Positions 10,448 to 23,892 of a stretch of DNA of 64,000 nucleotides are shown piece after piece. The position numbers were made by a program, and so were the translations under genes. The notes beneath the pieces were generated by a model. It saw nothing but the letters and a program-made list of their open reading frames with translations. It did not search any database and was not told where the DNA came from. Within the stretch, counting starts at the first letter, position 1. Every line of letters begins with the position of its first letter. Origin of the DNA: Candidatus Rokuibacteriota bacterium. GTDB taxonomy: Bacteria > Methylomirabilota > Methylomirabilia > Rokubacteriales > CSP1-6. Location: assembly GCA_003220495.1 (NCBI GenBank), contig QHSP01000029.1, forward strand, positions 62,001 to 126,000. Reading direction: 5' to 3'.

Positions 10448-12999
10448 ACCTCCGCCCAGTCGGATCCAGTCTTCACGTCGACCACGACGGGGACCGTGAG
10501 CGGCAGGGCCGCCGCCATGATCTCTCGCGCAAGCGCCTCCACGGCGGGGACCTCGTCCGGCGGCGCCTCGAACAGGAGCTCGTCGTGGACCTGCAGCAGC
10601 ATCCGCGCGCGGAGCCCGCGCGCCGTCAGCGCCGCCTGCGTACGGACCATCGCGATCTTGATCATGTCGCTGGCCGTGCCCTGGACGGGCGCGTTCATCG
10701 CCATGCGCTCGGCGGCGTTCCTGGCCACGGGGTTCCCGCTCGCGAGATCCGGCAGGTAACGGCGCCGGCCGAGCAGCGTACTGACGTAACCGCGCTCGCG
10801 TCCCTCGGCGAGCGTCCGGTCGATGAACGCCCGCACGCGCGGGTGGCTCGCGAAGTAGTCGCTGATGTACCGCTGGGCTTCCTTCTGGTCGATCTTCGTC
10901 GCCTGCGACAGGCCGAACGCGGAGACGCCGTAGAGGATCGCGTAGTTGGCGCTCTTGGCGATCGTGCGCTGGAGCGACGTGACCGACGCGGCCGGCACCC
11001 TGAACACCTCCGAGGCGGTCCGCGTGTGGATGTCCTCGCCGCGCCCGAACGACTCGATCAGCGCCGGCTCCTCCGAGAGGTGCGCGAGGATCCGCAGCTC
11101 GATCTGCGAGTAGTCCGCCGCGACGAATCGCCAGCCCGTCTCTGGAATGAACGCCTGTCGGATCCGGCGCCCGAGCTCGGTCCGGATCGGGATGTTCATG
11201 AGGTTCGGGTCCTGCGAGCTGAGCCGCCCAGTCGACGCGACGAGCTGATTGAACGTCGTGTGGATCCGCCCGGTGCTCGGATTGATCAGCCCCGGCAGCG
11301 TGTCCGCGTACGTGCCCTTGAGCTTGGCGAGGCTCCGGTGCTCGAGGATCTTGGCGGGGAGCGGATGGCCCAGCGCCAGCTCGGTCAACACGTCGGCGTC
11401 TGTCGAGTAGCCCGTCTTCGTCTTCCGGATCGGCGGCAGCTTGAGCTTCTCGAAGAGGATCTGCGCGAGCTGCTTGGGCGAGGCGATCGTGAACTCGCCG
11501 CCCGCGAGCTGATAGATCTCGCGCGTCAGATTGTCGAGGTCGCGCTCGAGCTCCTTCGCGAACGCCTCGAGGCGCGCCGGGTCGACGCGGATGCCGTGGC
11601 GCTCCATCAGGGCCAGCACCGGGACGAGCGGACGCTCGATCTGCTCGTAGATCGCCCAGAGCTCGCGGGCTCGGAGCTCGGCGGCCGCGTGCTCCCAGTA
11701 GCGCCAGGCGAACTCCGCCCTCACGCCGAAGGCGCGCGAGGGGTCGGCCGCGGGCGGATACTCGTTGAGCGCGTCCAGACAGACTTGCTCGAGCTTGTAG
11801 GTCAGCCGCGCCGAGTTCAGCAGATACGCGGCGACCGCCGAGTCGTGGATCGCCGGCGGTGTGACGCCGGCCGCGAGCCAGGCTTCGATCAGGGGCTTCG
11901 CGTCGTGGATGATCAGCTCGCGCTCGCCGAGCGATGACGGCGGCTCGCTGGCGGGGAGCTCGGCCGGACCGGCGTCCGGATGGAACGCGGCGAGGCCGGC
12001 GATGCGCGGATCCGGCGGCGTCGACTCCCCGGCCCAGTCGAGCGCCACCGGAGCGCCGGCCGGCACCGTCCGGAGCCACGCGGCGATCGCGGCCTTCCCT
12101 TCCAGGCGCTGCGCTGGCTCGGGCGGAGCCTGCGGTACCGGCGGCGGCAGCTCCTTCACGAGCCGCGTGAACTCCATCTCCATCCAGAGCTGGCGAAGCT
12201 TCGCCCAATCGGGTTCCACGCGGCGGAAGGCGTCGAGATCGAGGGCAACCGGCACTTCGCGGTTCAGCAGCGCCAGCTCGCGCGAGAGGAGCGCGTCCTT
12301 GCGGCCGGCGGCCAGGGTCTCGCGGAGCTTGCCGGGGATCAAGGTGAGGTTTTCGTACAGGCGGTCGACGGAGCCGTACTGGCCGATCAGCTTCACCGCG
12401 GTCTTCTCGCCGACGCCGCGGACGCCTTTGATGTTGTCGATGGTGTCGCCCATGAGCGCCAGCACGTCGGCGATCTGTCCGGGCTCCACGCCCCAGCGCT
12501 CGCGCACCTTCGCCTCGTCGTAGAGGACGGGCTCGCCGGTGCGCCCGGCGACGCTCAGCACGCGCACGCGCGGCCCCACGAGCTGGAGCAGATCCTTGTC
12601 GCCGCTCACCACGACGACCTCGAGCTCCGGCTGCGCGAGCGCCTTGTCGACGATGGTCGCCAGCACGTCGTCCGCCTCGAATCCTCTGACCTCGAGGACG
12701 GGCGTGCGCAGGGCCTCGAAAAGCCGGCGCACGTAGGGAAGCTGGCGCACGAGGTCGTCCGGCATCGCGGTGCGCGTCGCCTTGTAGTCGGCCGACAGGG
12801 CGTCCCGGAACGTCGGACCCGGCGGGTCCCACCCGATCGCCAGATAGTCGGGCTGCTCCTCACGGATGAGCTTCCAGAGCATCGTGCTCAGGATGAGCAC
12901 GGCGTGACTCGGCACGCCACGGGACGTCGAGAGGTATCCGACCGCGTGGTAAGCGCGGAAGAGATGGGAGTGGCCGTCGACGATGAACAAGCGTTTCAT
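10444..12999 (-). CDS. polA: DNA polymerase I
   Basis: 851 residues in the usual three-part order. The 5'-nuclease (1 to about 290) begins LFIVDGHSHLFRAYHA. A 3'-5' exonuclease-like domain (about 300-460) is followed by the polymerase domain. Motif A (ADYSQIELR), motif B (RTIAKSANYAILYG) and motif C (QVHDELLFEA) are intact. In the exonuclease region the D-x-E site reads D-W-A, and the second acidic site is not recognisable, so proofreading is probably lost. In motif B the residue aligned with E. coli Phe762 is Tyr (residue 686), the change that removes discrimination against dideoxynucleotides in related polymerases. A repeated element abuts its start codon. Confidence 0.96.
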   Translation of the reverse strand: MKRLFIVDGHSHLFRAYHAVGYLSTSRGVPSHAVLILSTMLWKLIREEQPDYLAIGWDPPGPTFRDALSADYKATRTAMPDDLVRQLPYVRRLFEALRTPVLEVRGFEADDVLATIVDKALAQPELEVVVVSGDKDLLQLVGPRVRVLSVAGRTGEPVLYDEAKVRERWGVEPGQIADVLALMGDTIDNIKGVRGVGEKTAVKLIGQYGSVDRLYENLTLIPGKLRETLAAGRKDALLSRELALLNREVPVALDLDAFRRVEPDWAKLRQLWMEMEFTRLVKELPPPVPQAPPEPAQRLEGKAAIAAWLRTVPAGAPVALDWAGESTPPDPRIAGLAAFHPDAGPAELPASEPPSSLGERELIIHDAKPLIEAWLAAGVTPPAIHDSAVAAYLLNSARLTYKLEQVCLDALNEYPPAADPSRAFGVRAEFAWRYWEHAAAELRARELWAIYEQIERPLVPVLALMERHGIRVDPARLEAFAKELERDLDNLTREIYQLAGGEFTIASPKQLAQILFEKLKLPPIRKTKTGYSTDADVLTELALGHPLPAKILEHRSLAKLKGTYADTLPGLINPSTGRIHTTFNQLVASTGRLSSQDPNLMNIPIRTELGRRIRQAFIPETGWRFVAADYSQIELRILAHLSEEPALIESFGRGEDIHTRTASEVFRVPAASVTSLQRTIAKSANYAILYGVSAFGLSQATKIDQKEAQRYISDYFASHPRVRAFIDRTLAEGRERGYVSTLLGRRRYLPDLASGNPVARNAAERMAMNAPVQGTASDMIKIAMVRTQAALTARGLRARMLLQVHDELLFEAPPDEVPAVEALAREIMAAALPLTVPVVVDVKTGSDWAEV

Positions 13000-13016
13000 T
13001 GTAGCGATGTCCTCGA

Positions 13017-13060
13017 GGCCGGCTTGGACCGAGGGTGGCCTGACATAGGCGCGACCCGGC
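13017..13060. repeat. Dispersed repeat, copy 1 (upstream of polA)
   Basis: A 44-bp unit beginning GGCCGGCTTGGACCGAGGG and ending GCGACCCGGC. It matches the copy at 13121 in 43 of 44 positions. Similarity runs beyond the unit to the polA start codon: CATTGTAGCG at 12997-13006 also occurs, in reverse orientation, beside the copy near 38.0 kb. Confidence 0.8.
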
Positions 13061-13120
13061 CCCGCACGGTGATATTCATTGCGACGCGGTCCACGAGCCC
13101 CGGTTGGCGTTGCGCGGCTC

Positions 13121-13164
13121 GGCCGGCTTGGACCGAGGGTGGCCTGACATCGGCGCGACCCGGC
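13121..13164. repeat. Dispersed repeat, copy 2 (between glnE and polA)
   Basis: Direct repeat of the 13017 unit, 104 bp further on, with one mismatch. Between the two copies lies CATTGCGACGCGGTCCACGAG, a diverged form of the flank seen beside copies 1 and 3. The two copies and their flanks fill most of the 177-bp spacer between glnE and polA. Confidence 0.8.
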
Positions 13165-13176
13165 TCCGCGGCGCGG

Positions 13177-18191
<5,015 letters not shown>

Positions 18192-18195
<4 letters not shown>

Positions 18196-18983
18196 GATGC
18201 CTGCTCTGTGTCGCCGGCTGGGGGGAGCCCGGCGGGGGCGCCCCCCTCGACCACGCTAGCCACTCCCGACAGCGTTTTTGTTTCGAGCGCGGTGCTCGGG
18301 TCAATCCTGACTACACGGGTCGAGGGGGGCACCCCCGCCGGGCTCCCCCCCGCCGGCGACACGTCAAACCATCTTGTCTGTGCCATCGGGGGGAGGTGGG
18401 CGGTGTCGTTCACGGAGACGAGGCGTGGGGGGCGGGCGATCGTCAGGGAGCAATTGTCGATGCGCATCCGCCAGAGCGAGTTGAAGGAAACGCCGAGCAG
18501 ATGGCAGAGATAGACGCTGATCACGCCGCCGTGCGCGACGACGAGCACGTCCTCGCCGTCTCGATGGTTCGTGGCGATCCGACCGATCGCCTGGAGCACC
18601 CGGGCGCAGACGTCGGGTAGCGGCTCGCCGCCCGGCGGCGGACAATCGAGCGGCGCCCGGACCCAGGAGAGATAGGGGTTGCCCTCGCGGGCGCGGACCT
18701 CGTCGACGGTGCAGCCCTCCCACTCGCCGAGCGACAGCTCGCGGAGCTCGTGAATCGGCGTGAGCGGGATCCCGGTCCCGTTCAACGCGATCTCCGCGGT
18801 GTCCAGCGCCCGGCACATGGGGCTCACATATGCGGCCCTCACGCGGTAGCCGCTGCGCAACGCGCCGCCGAGGGCGGCGGCCTGCGTGCGGCCGAGATCC
18901 GAGAGGCCGACGTCGTTGGCGCCCTGGAACTTGCGCACCTGGTTCCACAGCGACTGCCCGTGGCGCGCCAGCAGGAGCCTCAC
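18192..18983 (-). CDS. Histidine phosphatase with palindrome-encoded tail
   Basis: A phosphoglycerate-mutase-like phosphatase. It has the phospho-histidine motif LLLARHGQSLWN (residues 3-14), the acidic site ELSLGEWEG and the second histidine in VVAHGGVISVY. The likely substrate is a small phosphorylated metabolite, as in GpmB/CobC relatives; it is not resolved here. The core domain ends near LVSVNDTAHLPP. The last 55-60 residues (SPAGGSPAGVPPST ... GGAPAGLPPAGDTE) are encoded by a long inverted repeat inside the reading frame. The GTG start overlaps the gltX stop; the stop overlaps the Na/Pi transporter start. Confidence 0.85.
18209..18361. repeat. Long inverted repeat within a coding frame
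   Basis: Arms of 44 bp (18209-18252 and 18318-18361) match in 42 of 44 positions as reverse complements; each arm starts TGTCGCCGGC at its outer end. A 65-bp centre separates them. The element lies wholly within the 3' part of the histidine phosphatase frame, keeps it open and supplies its C-terminal tail. The arms are too long for an ordinary terminator, and there is no T-tract. It looks like a MITE-like or repetitive palindromic element. Confidence 0.85.
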
Positions 18984-20392
18984 GCCGCGCGCCCCGCGGC
19001 CTCACGCGCCCGGCGCAGTCGCGCCAGCGATTCGTCGCGGCCGACGAGCGCCAGCACGTCGAAGATCGGCGGCGATGCCGTTCGCCCCGTCACCGCGAGC
19101 CGGGCGAGCTGCGCGAGATCGACCAGCTTGAGACCGAGCTCCTCGGTAAGGCCGCGCACGACCCGCTCGATCGCCGGCACCGTGAATTCGGGCTCAGCCT
19201 CGAGCCGCTCGATCAGCAGGCCCAGGCGCCGGGCGCCCTCGACCGTCAGGAGCTTCTGGGCGCCCTTCGGCTCATAGGCCGCGGGCCGCTCGAAATAGTA
19301 GCGCCCCTGCTCGACCAGCTCGACCAGCGTCTTCGAGCGCTCGCGGAGCGTGTCGAGCATCCCGACGAACCGCGCCCGATCGTCGGGCGGCGTGAGCCCG
19401 GCGGCGCGGATGAACGGCTCGGCCAGCTCGGCGAGCTTCCCCCCGGACATGGTCTTCAGATAGTGCTGCGAGAGCCACTCGAGCTTGGTCACGTCGAAAA
19501 CGGCGGCGGAGGTGGCGACGTTCTTGATGTCGAAGAGCTCCACCAGCTCGGCGCGCGAGAACACTTCCTGGTCGCCGTGCGACCACCCGAGCCGCGCCAG
19601 GTAGTTCACGAGCGCGTCGGCGGGGAAGCCGGCGTCCCGGAAGGCCTGGACGGACGTCGCGCCGTGACGCTTCGACAGGCGGCTGCGATCCTTGCCCAGG
19701 ATCAGCGGCGCGTGCGCGAACTCGGGAACGGCGTAGTCGAGCGCCTCGTAGCAGAGGATCTGCTTGGGCGTATTCGACAGATGGTCGTCGCCGCGGATGA
19801 CGTGCGTGATCCGCATCGTGACGTCGTCGACGACGACGCAGAAGTTGTAGGTCGGCGTGCCGTCGGTGCGAACGAGAATCCAGTCGTCGAGCTGGCTGTG
19901 CTCGAACGTCACCGATCCGTGGATGAGGTCGTTCACCACCGTCGCGCCCTCGGTCGGGATCCGCAGGCGCAGCGCACCGGCGGTGAGCCCGCGCTCGCGG
20001 CAGCGCCCGGAGTACCGAAACGTCTCGTTCCGCTTCTGGGCCGCCTCGCGCTCGCGGTCGAGCAGCTCGGGCGAACACTCGCAGTAATAGGCGCGCCCGG
20101 CGGCGAGCAGGCGCTCGGCGTGCTCGCGATAGATGGCGAGCCGCTCGGTCTGGCGGTAGCCCGGCGTCGGCGAGCCCTCGTCCCAGTCGAGGCCGACCCA
20201 GGTGAGCGCCTCGACGATCGCGACGATGTTCTCGTCGGTCGACCGCGAGCGATCCGTGTCCTCGATGCGCAGGATGAAGGCGCCGCGGTGATGGCGCGCG
20301 AAGAGCCAGTTGAAGAGCGCGGTGCGGGCGCCGCCGACGTGAAGATGACCCGTCGGGCTCGGCGCGAACCGGACGCGGACCGGCGCGGCCAT
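18980..20392 (-). CDS. gltX: Glutamyl-tRNA synthetase
   Basis: Class I aminoacyl-tRNA synthetase that charges tRNA-Glu. The ATP site motif is present as GHLHVGGARTALFNW (HIGH-like, about residues 16-30), and RLSKRHGA (about 235-242) stands for KMSKS. A C-x-C ... C cluster (YYCECSPE ... GRCRERG) resembles the zinc-binding insert of part of the family. Length is 470 residues. The start at ATG 20392 excludes about 40 unlike upstream residues and lies two bases after the DUF362 stop. Whether it also charges tRNA-Gln cannot be told; no GatCAB or GlnRS gene is in the window. Confidence 0.95.
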   Translation of the reverse strand: MAAPVRVRFAPSPTGHLHVGGARTALFNWLFARHHRGAFILRIEDTDRSRSTDENIVAIVEALTWVGLDWDEGSPTPGYRQTERLAIYREHAERLLAAGRAYYCECSPELLDREREAAQKRNETFRYSGRCRERGLTAGALRLRIPTEGATVVNDLIHGSVTFEHSQLDDWILVRTDGTPTYNFCVVVDDVTMRITHVIRGDDHLSNTPKQILCYEALDYAVPEFAHAPLILGKDRSRLSKRHGATSVQAFRDAGFPADALVNYLARLGWSHGDQEVFSRAELVELFDIKNVATSAAVFDVTKLEWLSQHYLKTMSGGKLAELAEPFIRAAGLTPPDDRARFVGMLDTLRERSKTLVELVEQGRYYFERPAAYEPKGAQKLLTVEGARRLGLLIERLEAEPEFTVPAIERVVRGLTEELGLKLVDLAQLARLAVTGRTASPPIFDVLALVGRDESLARLRRAREAAGRAA

Positions 20393-20394
20393 CG

Positions 20395-21471
20395 TCAGTA
20401 CGTCTCGAAGAGCCGGCCCCAGGGCGTGCCGGCGAAAGCCCGGATGCGCGCGCGGCCGATGGTCGGATACCAGAGCAGATCGTGGTAGACGTTCGAGGCG
20501 AAGGGCGCCCACACCACGAGCGGCGAGTGCAGCAGCAGCCGCTTGAGCGGCCGCAGCGGACCGCGCCGGATCAGCTGGTCACCCCAGATGACGAGGCTCC
20601 GGCTGGTCTTGAAGCCCATCGAGGTCGAAGCGAGGTCCGTGTCGCCGACGATCTCGATCTTCCGGGGATCCGCCACGCCGAGCCCGCGCTCCTGACACAT
20701 CCGGAGGTACGGGATCGACAGCGGATCGAAGCCCATGATCTTCGCGGCGATCGCGTCGATCGCCACCTGATCCGCCGAGGCGAGGATCAGGTTCCCCACG
20801 CGCGGCACCATCGTGCGCGGCCCGGCGCCGTCGCCCATCACGGTGCCGTCCATCACGGCGAACACCGACGGGTGCAGCTCGCGCTGCATGTACATGAGGT
20901 CGACCATCACCTCGTGGATGTACTCGTGCGCGTAGTGCCGGACTTCCTTCAGCAAGCCGCCGAACGCGTTCTTGATCGCACCGGTGGTCGTGGAGTGGCC
21001 GTGAACTTTACACGAGGGCGCGTGAAGGACGTTCTTCCCGACGTACATCGCCGGGATCTCGATCCCCTCGGGGAAGATCGCGTTCAGCTTGAGCAGGGGC
21101 GACTGGAACTTGTAGACCGTCCACTCGACGTCGGGCAGCGGGATGAACGGCACGCCGTGGCGCTCGAGCACCGGCCGCCACTTGTTGTTCCGGCAGCCAG
21201 CGATCGGGTTGGTGACCACCGTCTTGTTCTCGACGGGAAAGATCCGCCGCCGGTCGTAGCCGTCGTCGGACAACGTCGTCAAGATTCCGTCGACCTGCCA
21301 GGGCTGGCTCGAGCACGCCGGGAAATACTTGGTCCACGAGAGGTTGAGCTTGAGGATCAGGTCCTGATCGCGGGGCAGGATCTCGTCGTACTTCACCAGC
21401 CGCATCAGCCGCCCGTAGTCCTCGACGACGGTCTCGGGGCGGGTGCGGAGCAGGGCGACCGCGCTGGGCAT
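20395..21471 (-). CDS. DUF362 family protein
   Basis: A 358-residue cytoplasmic protein matching the DUF362 pattern. It begins with KYDEILPRDQDLILKLNLSW, has a central CKVHGHSTTTGAIKNAFGGL segment, and later DQVAIDAIAAKIMGFDP. Known relatives often carry ferredoxin-type 4Fe-4S clusters, but no C-x2-C-x2-C motif is visible here. Function is unknown. It lies 12 bp after the UbiA-like gene and 2 bp before gltX, so it is probably co-transcribed with both. Confidence 0.75.
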   Translation of the reverse strand: MPSAVALLRTRPETVVEDYGRLMRLVKYDEILPRDQDLILKLNLSWTKYFPACSSQPWQVDGILTTLSDDGYDRRRIFPVENKTVVTNPIAGCRNNKWRPVLERHGVPFIPLPDVEWTVYKFQSPLLKLNAIFPEGIEIPAMYVGKNVLHAPSCKVHGHSTTTGAIKNAFGGLLKEVRHYAHEYIHEVMVDLMYMQRELHPSVFAVMDGTVMGDGAGPRTMVPRVGNLILASADQVAIDAIAAKIMGFDPLSIPYLRMCQERGLGVADPRKIEIVGDTDLASTSMGFKTSRSLVIWGDQLIRRGPLRPLKRLLLHSPLVVWAPFASNVYHDLLWYPTIGRARIRAFAGTPWGRLFETY

Positions 21472-21483
21472 GCTATCGATATC

Positions 21484-22362
21484 TTACTCTAGCCGCGCGC
21501 CGTAAATGATCAGCAGAACCGCACAGATCCAGCAGACGGTGTTGATGAGCAGCGCGCGGTCGCTGAGCAGCAGCTCGGACGGGTTACCCCCGAGACGCCG
21601 CTGATACAAGAGATAGAGGTATCGGAAGATCCCGTAGAGCACGAAGGGAAGAGTCGCTGGCAACAGATGTGTGTGGAACTTCGCCACGGTCTCCGGCGAC
21701 ATCGTGTAGAGGGCATAGGCCGTCACGGTCGAGGCGGTCACGACCGCGATCATCTGGTCGAGCAGCGCCGGGCTGTACTCGGCGAGGATCGGGCGGTGCC
21801 GCGCGGCGTCCTGGTCGAGCGCCACATACTCGTAGCGGCGCTTGCCGAGGGCGAGGAACAGCGCCAACAAGATCGTGCAGATCAGGAGCCACCCCGACAT
21901 CTCGACGTCGATGACGACCGCGCCCGCGACCGCGCGGAGCACGAATCCGCCGGCGACCACGATCACGTCGACGATGACGATGTGCTTGAGCCAGGCCGAA
22001 TAGGCGATGAGCAGCACGACGTACGCGACCGCCGTGATCAGGAACGCGCGCGACAGCAGCGCGGCGAGCCCGAGACCTCCGGCGACGAGCACGCCGGCCG
22101 CCGCGACGGCGACTCCGACGGGGAGCCGGCCGGCGGCGATCGGCCGAGTGCGCTTGCGGGGGTCCAGCCGATCGCGCTCACGATCGGCGACGTCGTTGAC
22201 CAGGTAGATCGCGCCCGACAGACCGCAGAAGATCGCGAACGCCGCCAGCGCCGTCCACGCGGCGCCCGTGAAGAGCCGCTGCGCGAAGATGAGCCCGGCA
22301 AACACGAACAGATTTTTCAACCACTGGCGTGGGCGCATCGAGACCACGATCGCTACGAGCAT
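21484..22362 (-). CDS. UbiA-family prenyl-phosphate phosphoribosyltransferase-like
   Basis: Integral membrane prenyltransferase with about eight helices. The Mg-binding motif NDVADRERDRLDPRKRTRP at about residues 49-67 and the N-terminal SMRPRQWLKNLFVFAGL are typical of decaprenyl-phosphate phosphoribosyltransferases (DPPR synthases). These make the lipid-linked pentose precursor of arabinan in mycobacteria. The start at ATG 22362 excludes 35 upstream residues encoded by a palindromic spacer. A role in lipid-linked sugar synthesis fits the neighbouring UDP-sugar genes. The exact substrate is inferred from family resemblance only. Confidence 0.78.
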   Translation of the reverse strand: MLVAIVVSMRPRQWLKNLFVFAGLIFAQRLFTGAAWTALAAFAIFCGLSGAIYLVNDVADRERDRLDPRKRTRPIAAGRLPVGVAVAAAGVLVAGGLGLAALLSRAFLITAVAYVVLLIAYSAWLKHIVIVDVIVVAGGFVLRAVAGAVVIDVEMSGWLLICTILLALFLALGKRRYEYVALDQDAARHRPILAEYSPALLDQMIAVVTASTVTAYALYTMSPETVAKFHTHLLPATLPFVLYGIFRYLYLLYQRRLGGNPSELLLSDRALLINTVCWICAVLLIIYGARLE

Positions 22363-22405
22363 CGTCACCTTCGCGCGCGCGAAGAGGCGAAAAGACCGGG
22401 CACGA

Positions 22406-22526
22406 GCGGGAGGGGTCGAGACGACCACGCGGCACCCGTGCGCTGCCCCGCGGCGGCTGGGCTCCACCCGGACGCGCCGGCGTCCGCCGACGCGCGCAGG
22501 GAACGGGTCCCTTCGACCCCTCCCGC
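22406..22526. repeat. Inverted repeat in the spacer before the UbiA gene
   Basis: Perfect 14-bp arms, GCGGGAGGGGTCGA (22406-22419) and TCGACCCCTCCCGC (22513-22526), are separated by 93 bp. Just inside the right arm lies AGGGAACGGGTCC (22498-22510), which recurs in the same relative place in the palindrome at 34167-34261. It occupies the 219-bp spacer between the UDP-sugar dehydrogenase and the UbiA-like gene. Confidence 0.7.
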
Positions 22527-22581
22527 GGTGGCGTAGCTCAACGCGCGACGACGTGGCGGCCTATCGAGCCTAGCCCCCACT

Positions 22582-23892
22582 CTAGAGGCGGATGACGTGG
22601 GGCGCTGGGGGGACAGTGCCGGTCGCGTTGCGCGTGTCGATCACCAGGCGGGACTCGCGGACGATCGCCGACCAGTCGTAGGTGGCGTGGTTCGTCAGGA
22701 TCAGCACGACGTCGCGCGACGCGAGGGCCGCCGCGTGCCACGAGATCGACTTGATCGTCTGCGTGCCGATCGACACCGCCGACACGAACGGGTCGTGGTA
22801 GTCGACGACGGCGCCCTTGGCGAGGAGGCCCTCGATGATCTCGAGCGCGGGCGAATCACGCACGTCGGCGACGCCGGCCTTGTAGGCGACGCCCAGCACC
22901 AGGATGCGCGCGCTGCGCAGGGCGCGGGTCCGGTCGTTGAGCGCGTCGGCCACCAGCTGCACGACGTACGCGGGCATCCGCCGATTGATCTCGTCCGCGA
23001 ACGTGATGAAGCGTGGCTCATAGCCTTCGAGCCGCACCTTCCACGATAGGTAGTGCGGATCCGAGGGTAAACAGTGGCCGCCGAGGCCTGGGCCCGGATA
23101 GAAGGGCATGAAGCCGAATGGCTTCGTGGACGCGGCGGCGATCACCTCCCACACCGAGAGTCGCAGGCGCCGGCACATGATGGCGAACTCGTTGACCAGC
23201 GCGATGTTGACGGAGCGGAACGTGTTCTCGAAGAGCTTCACCATCTCGGCCGTCTCCGGCCCCGAGACGGGCACCACCTGCGGCGCGACGCGCGCGTACA
23301 GCATCGTCGCGAGCTCGCGGCACGCCTCGGTCACGCCGCCGACGACCTTGGGAATGTCGCGCAAGGTGAAGCGGCGATTGCCCGGGTCGATCCGCTCGGG
23401 CGAGAACGCCAGGAAGACGTCGCGCCCCACGACGACGCCCTTCGCCTGGAAGCGCGGCGCCAGCACCTCCTGCGTCGTGCCCGGGTAGGTCGTCGACTCG
23501 AGCACGACCAGCTGACCCGGCCGGATGATGGCGGCGACGGCGTCGGCCGCCGCGACGATGAAGGAGATGTCGGGCTCCTTCGACTTGCCGAGCGGGGTCG
23601 GCACGCAGATCACGATCGCGTCCGCGTCCTTCAGCGCGGCCACGTCGTCGCGAGCGCTGAGGCGGCCGGCCTGCACGAGGCGCGCCAGGCGCTCGGCCGG
23701 CACGTCCTCGATGAAGCTCGTGCCCGCGCTGACGGCGGCGACGCGGCGCGCGTCGAGATCGACACCGATCACGTCCGCGCCGGACTCGGCGAAGGCGACG
23801 GCCAGGGGAAGCCCGACGTAGCCGAGTCCGATCAGTCCCACGGTCGGATTCGTGGCGAGCCGCTGCTTGAGCGTTTCGGCGGCGGGGGTCAC
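22582..23892 (-). CDS. Nucleotide-sugar dehydrogenase (UDP-GlcNAc-type)
   Basis: NAD-dependent oxidation of a UDP-sugar to its uronic acid. The N-terminal Rossmann fold has GLIGLGYVGLPLAVAF. Catalytic lysine region KLFENTFRSVNIALVNE and catalytic cysteine GLGGHCLPSDPHYL (about 265-278) are present. KPFGFMPFYPGPG is typical of the WbpA/UDP-GlcNAc 6-dehydrogenase branch rather than UDP-glucose dehydrogenase. The GTG start at 23892 overlaps the stop of the preceding aminotransferase (GTGA), giving 436 residues. Paired with that aminotransferase it recalls the WbpA/WbpE pair of diamino-uronate pathways, but the oxidoreductase and acetyltransferase steps are absent here. Confidence 0.9.
   Translation of the reverse strand: MTPAAETLKQRLATNPTVGLIGLGYVGLPLAVAFAESGADVIGVDLDARRVAAVSAGTSFIEDVPAERLARLVQAGRLSARDDVAALKDADAIVICVPTPLGKSKEPDISFIVAAADAVAAIIRPGQLVVLESTTYPGTTQEVLAPRFQAKGVVVGRDVFLAFSPERIDPGNRRFTLRDIPKVVGGVTEACRELATMLYARVAPQVVPVSGPETAEMVKLFENTFRSVNIALVNEFAIMCRRLRLSVWEVIAAASTKPFGFMPFYPGPGLGGHCLPSDPHYLSWKVRLEGYEPRFITFADEINRRMPAYVVQLVADALNDRTRALRSARILVLGVAYKAGVADVRDSPALEIIEGLLAKGAVVDYHDPFVSAVSIGTQTIKSISWHAAALASRDVVLILTNHATYDWSAIVRESRLVIDTRNATGTVPPAPHVIRL

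Noticed and set aside
9809-12832. A single 1007-residue protein ending in CoaE
   Set aside because: Only the last 212 residues are CoaE; the rest is an out-of-frame reading of polA with no recognisable domain.
12998-13004. TACAAT next to the polA start as a possible -10 box
   Set aside because: It overlaps the ATG itself, so transcription would begin inside polA and lose the essential N-terminal nuclease motif. No suitable -35 box precedes it.
13000-13176. CRISPR array, because of direct repeats upstream of polA
   Set aside because: Only two 44-bp repeats, no regular spacers, no cas genes; a third copy lies far away in the opposite orientation.
22528-22560. tRNA-like GTAGCTCAACG segment
   Set aside because: No matching acceptor stem, anticodon arm or T-arm around it; it resembles a D-arm by chance only.
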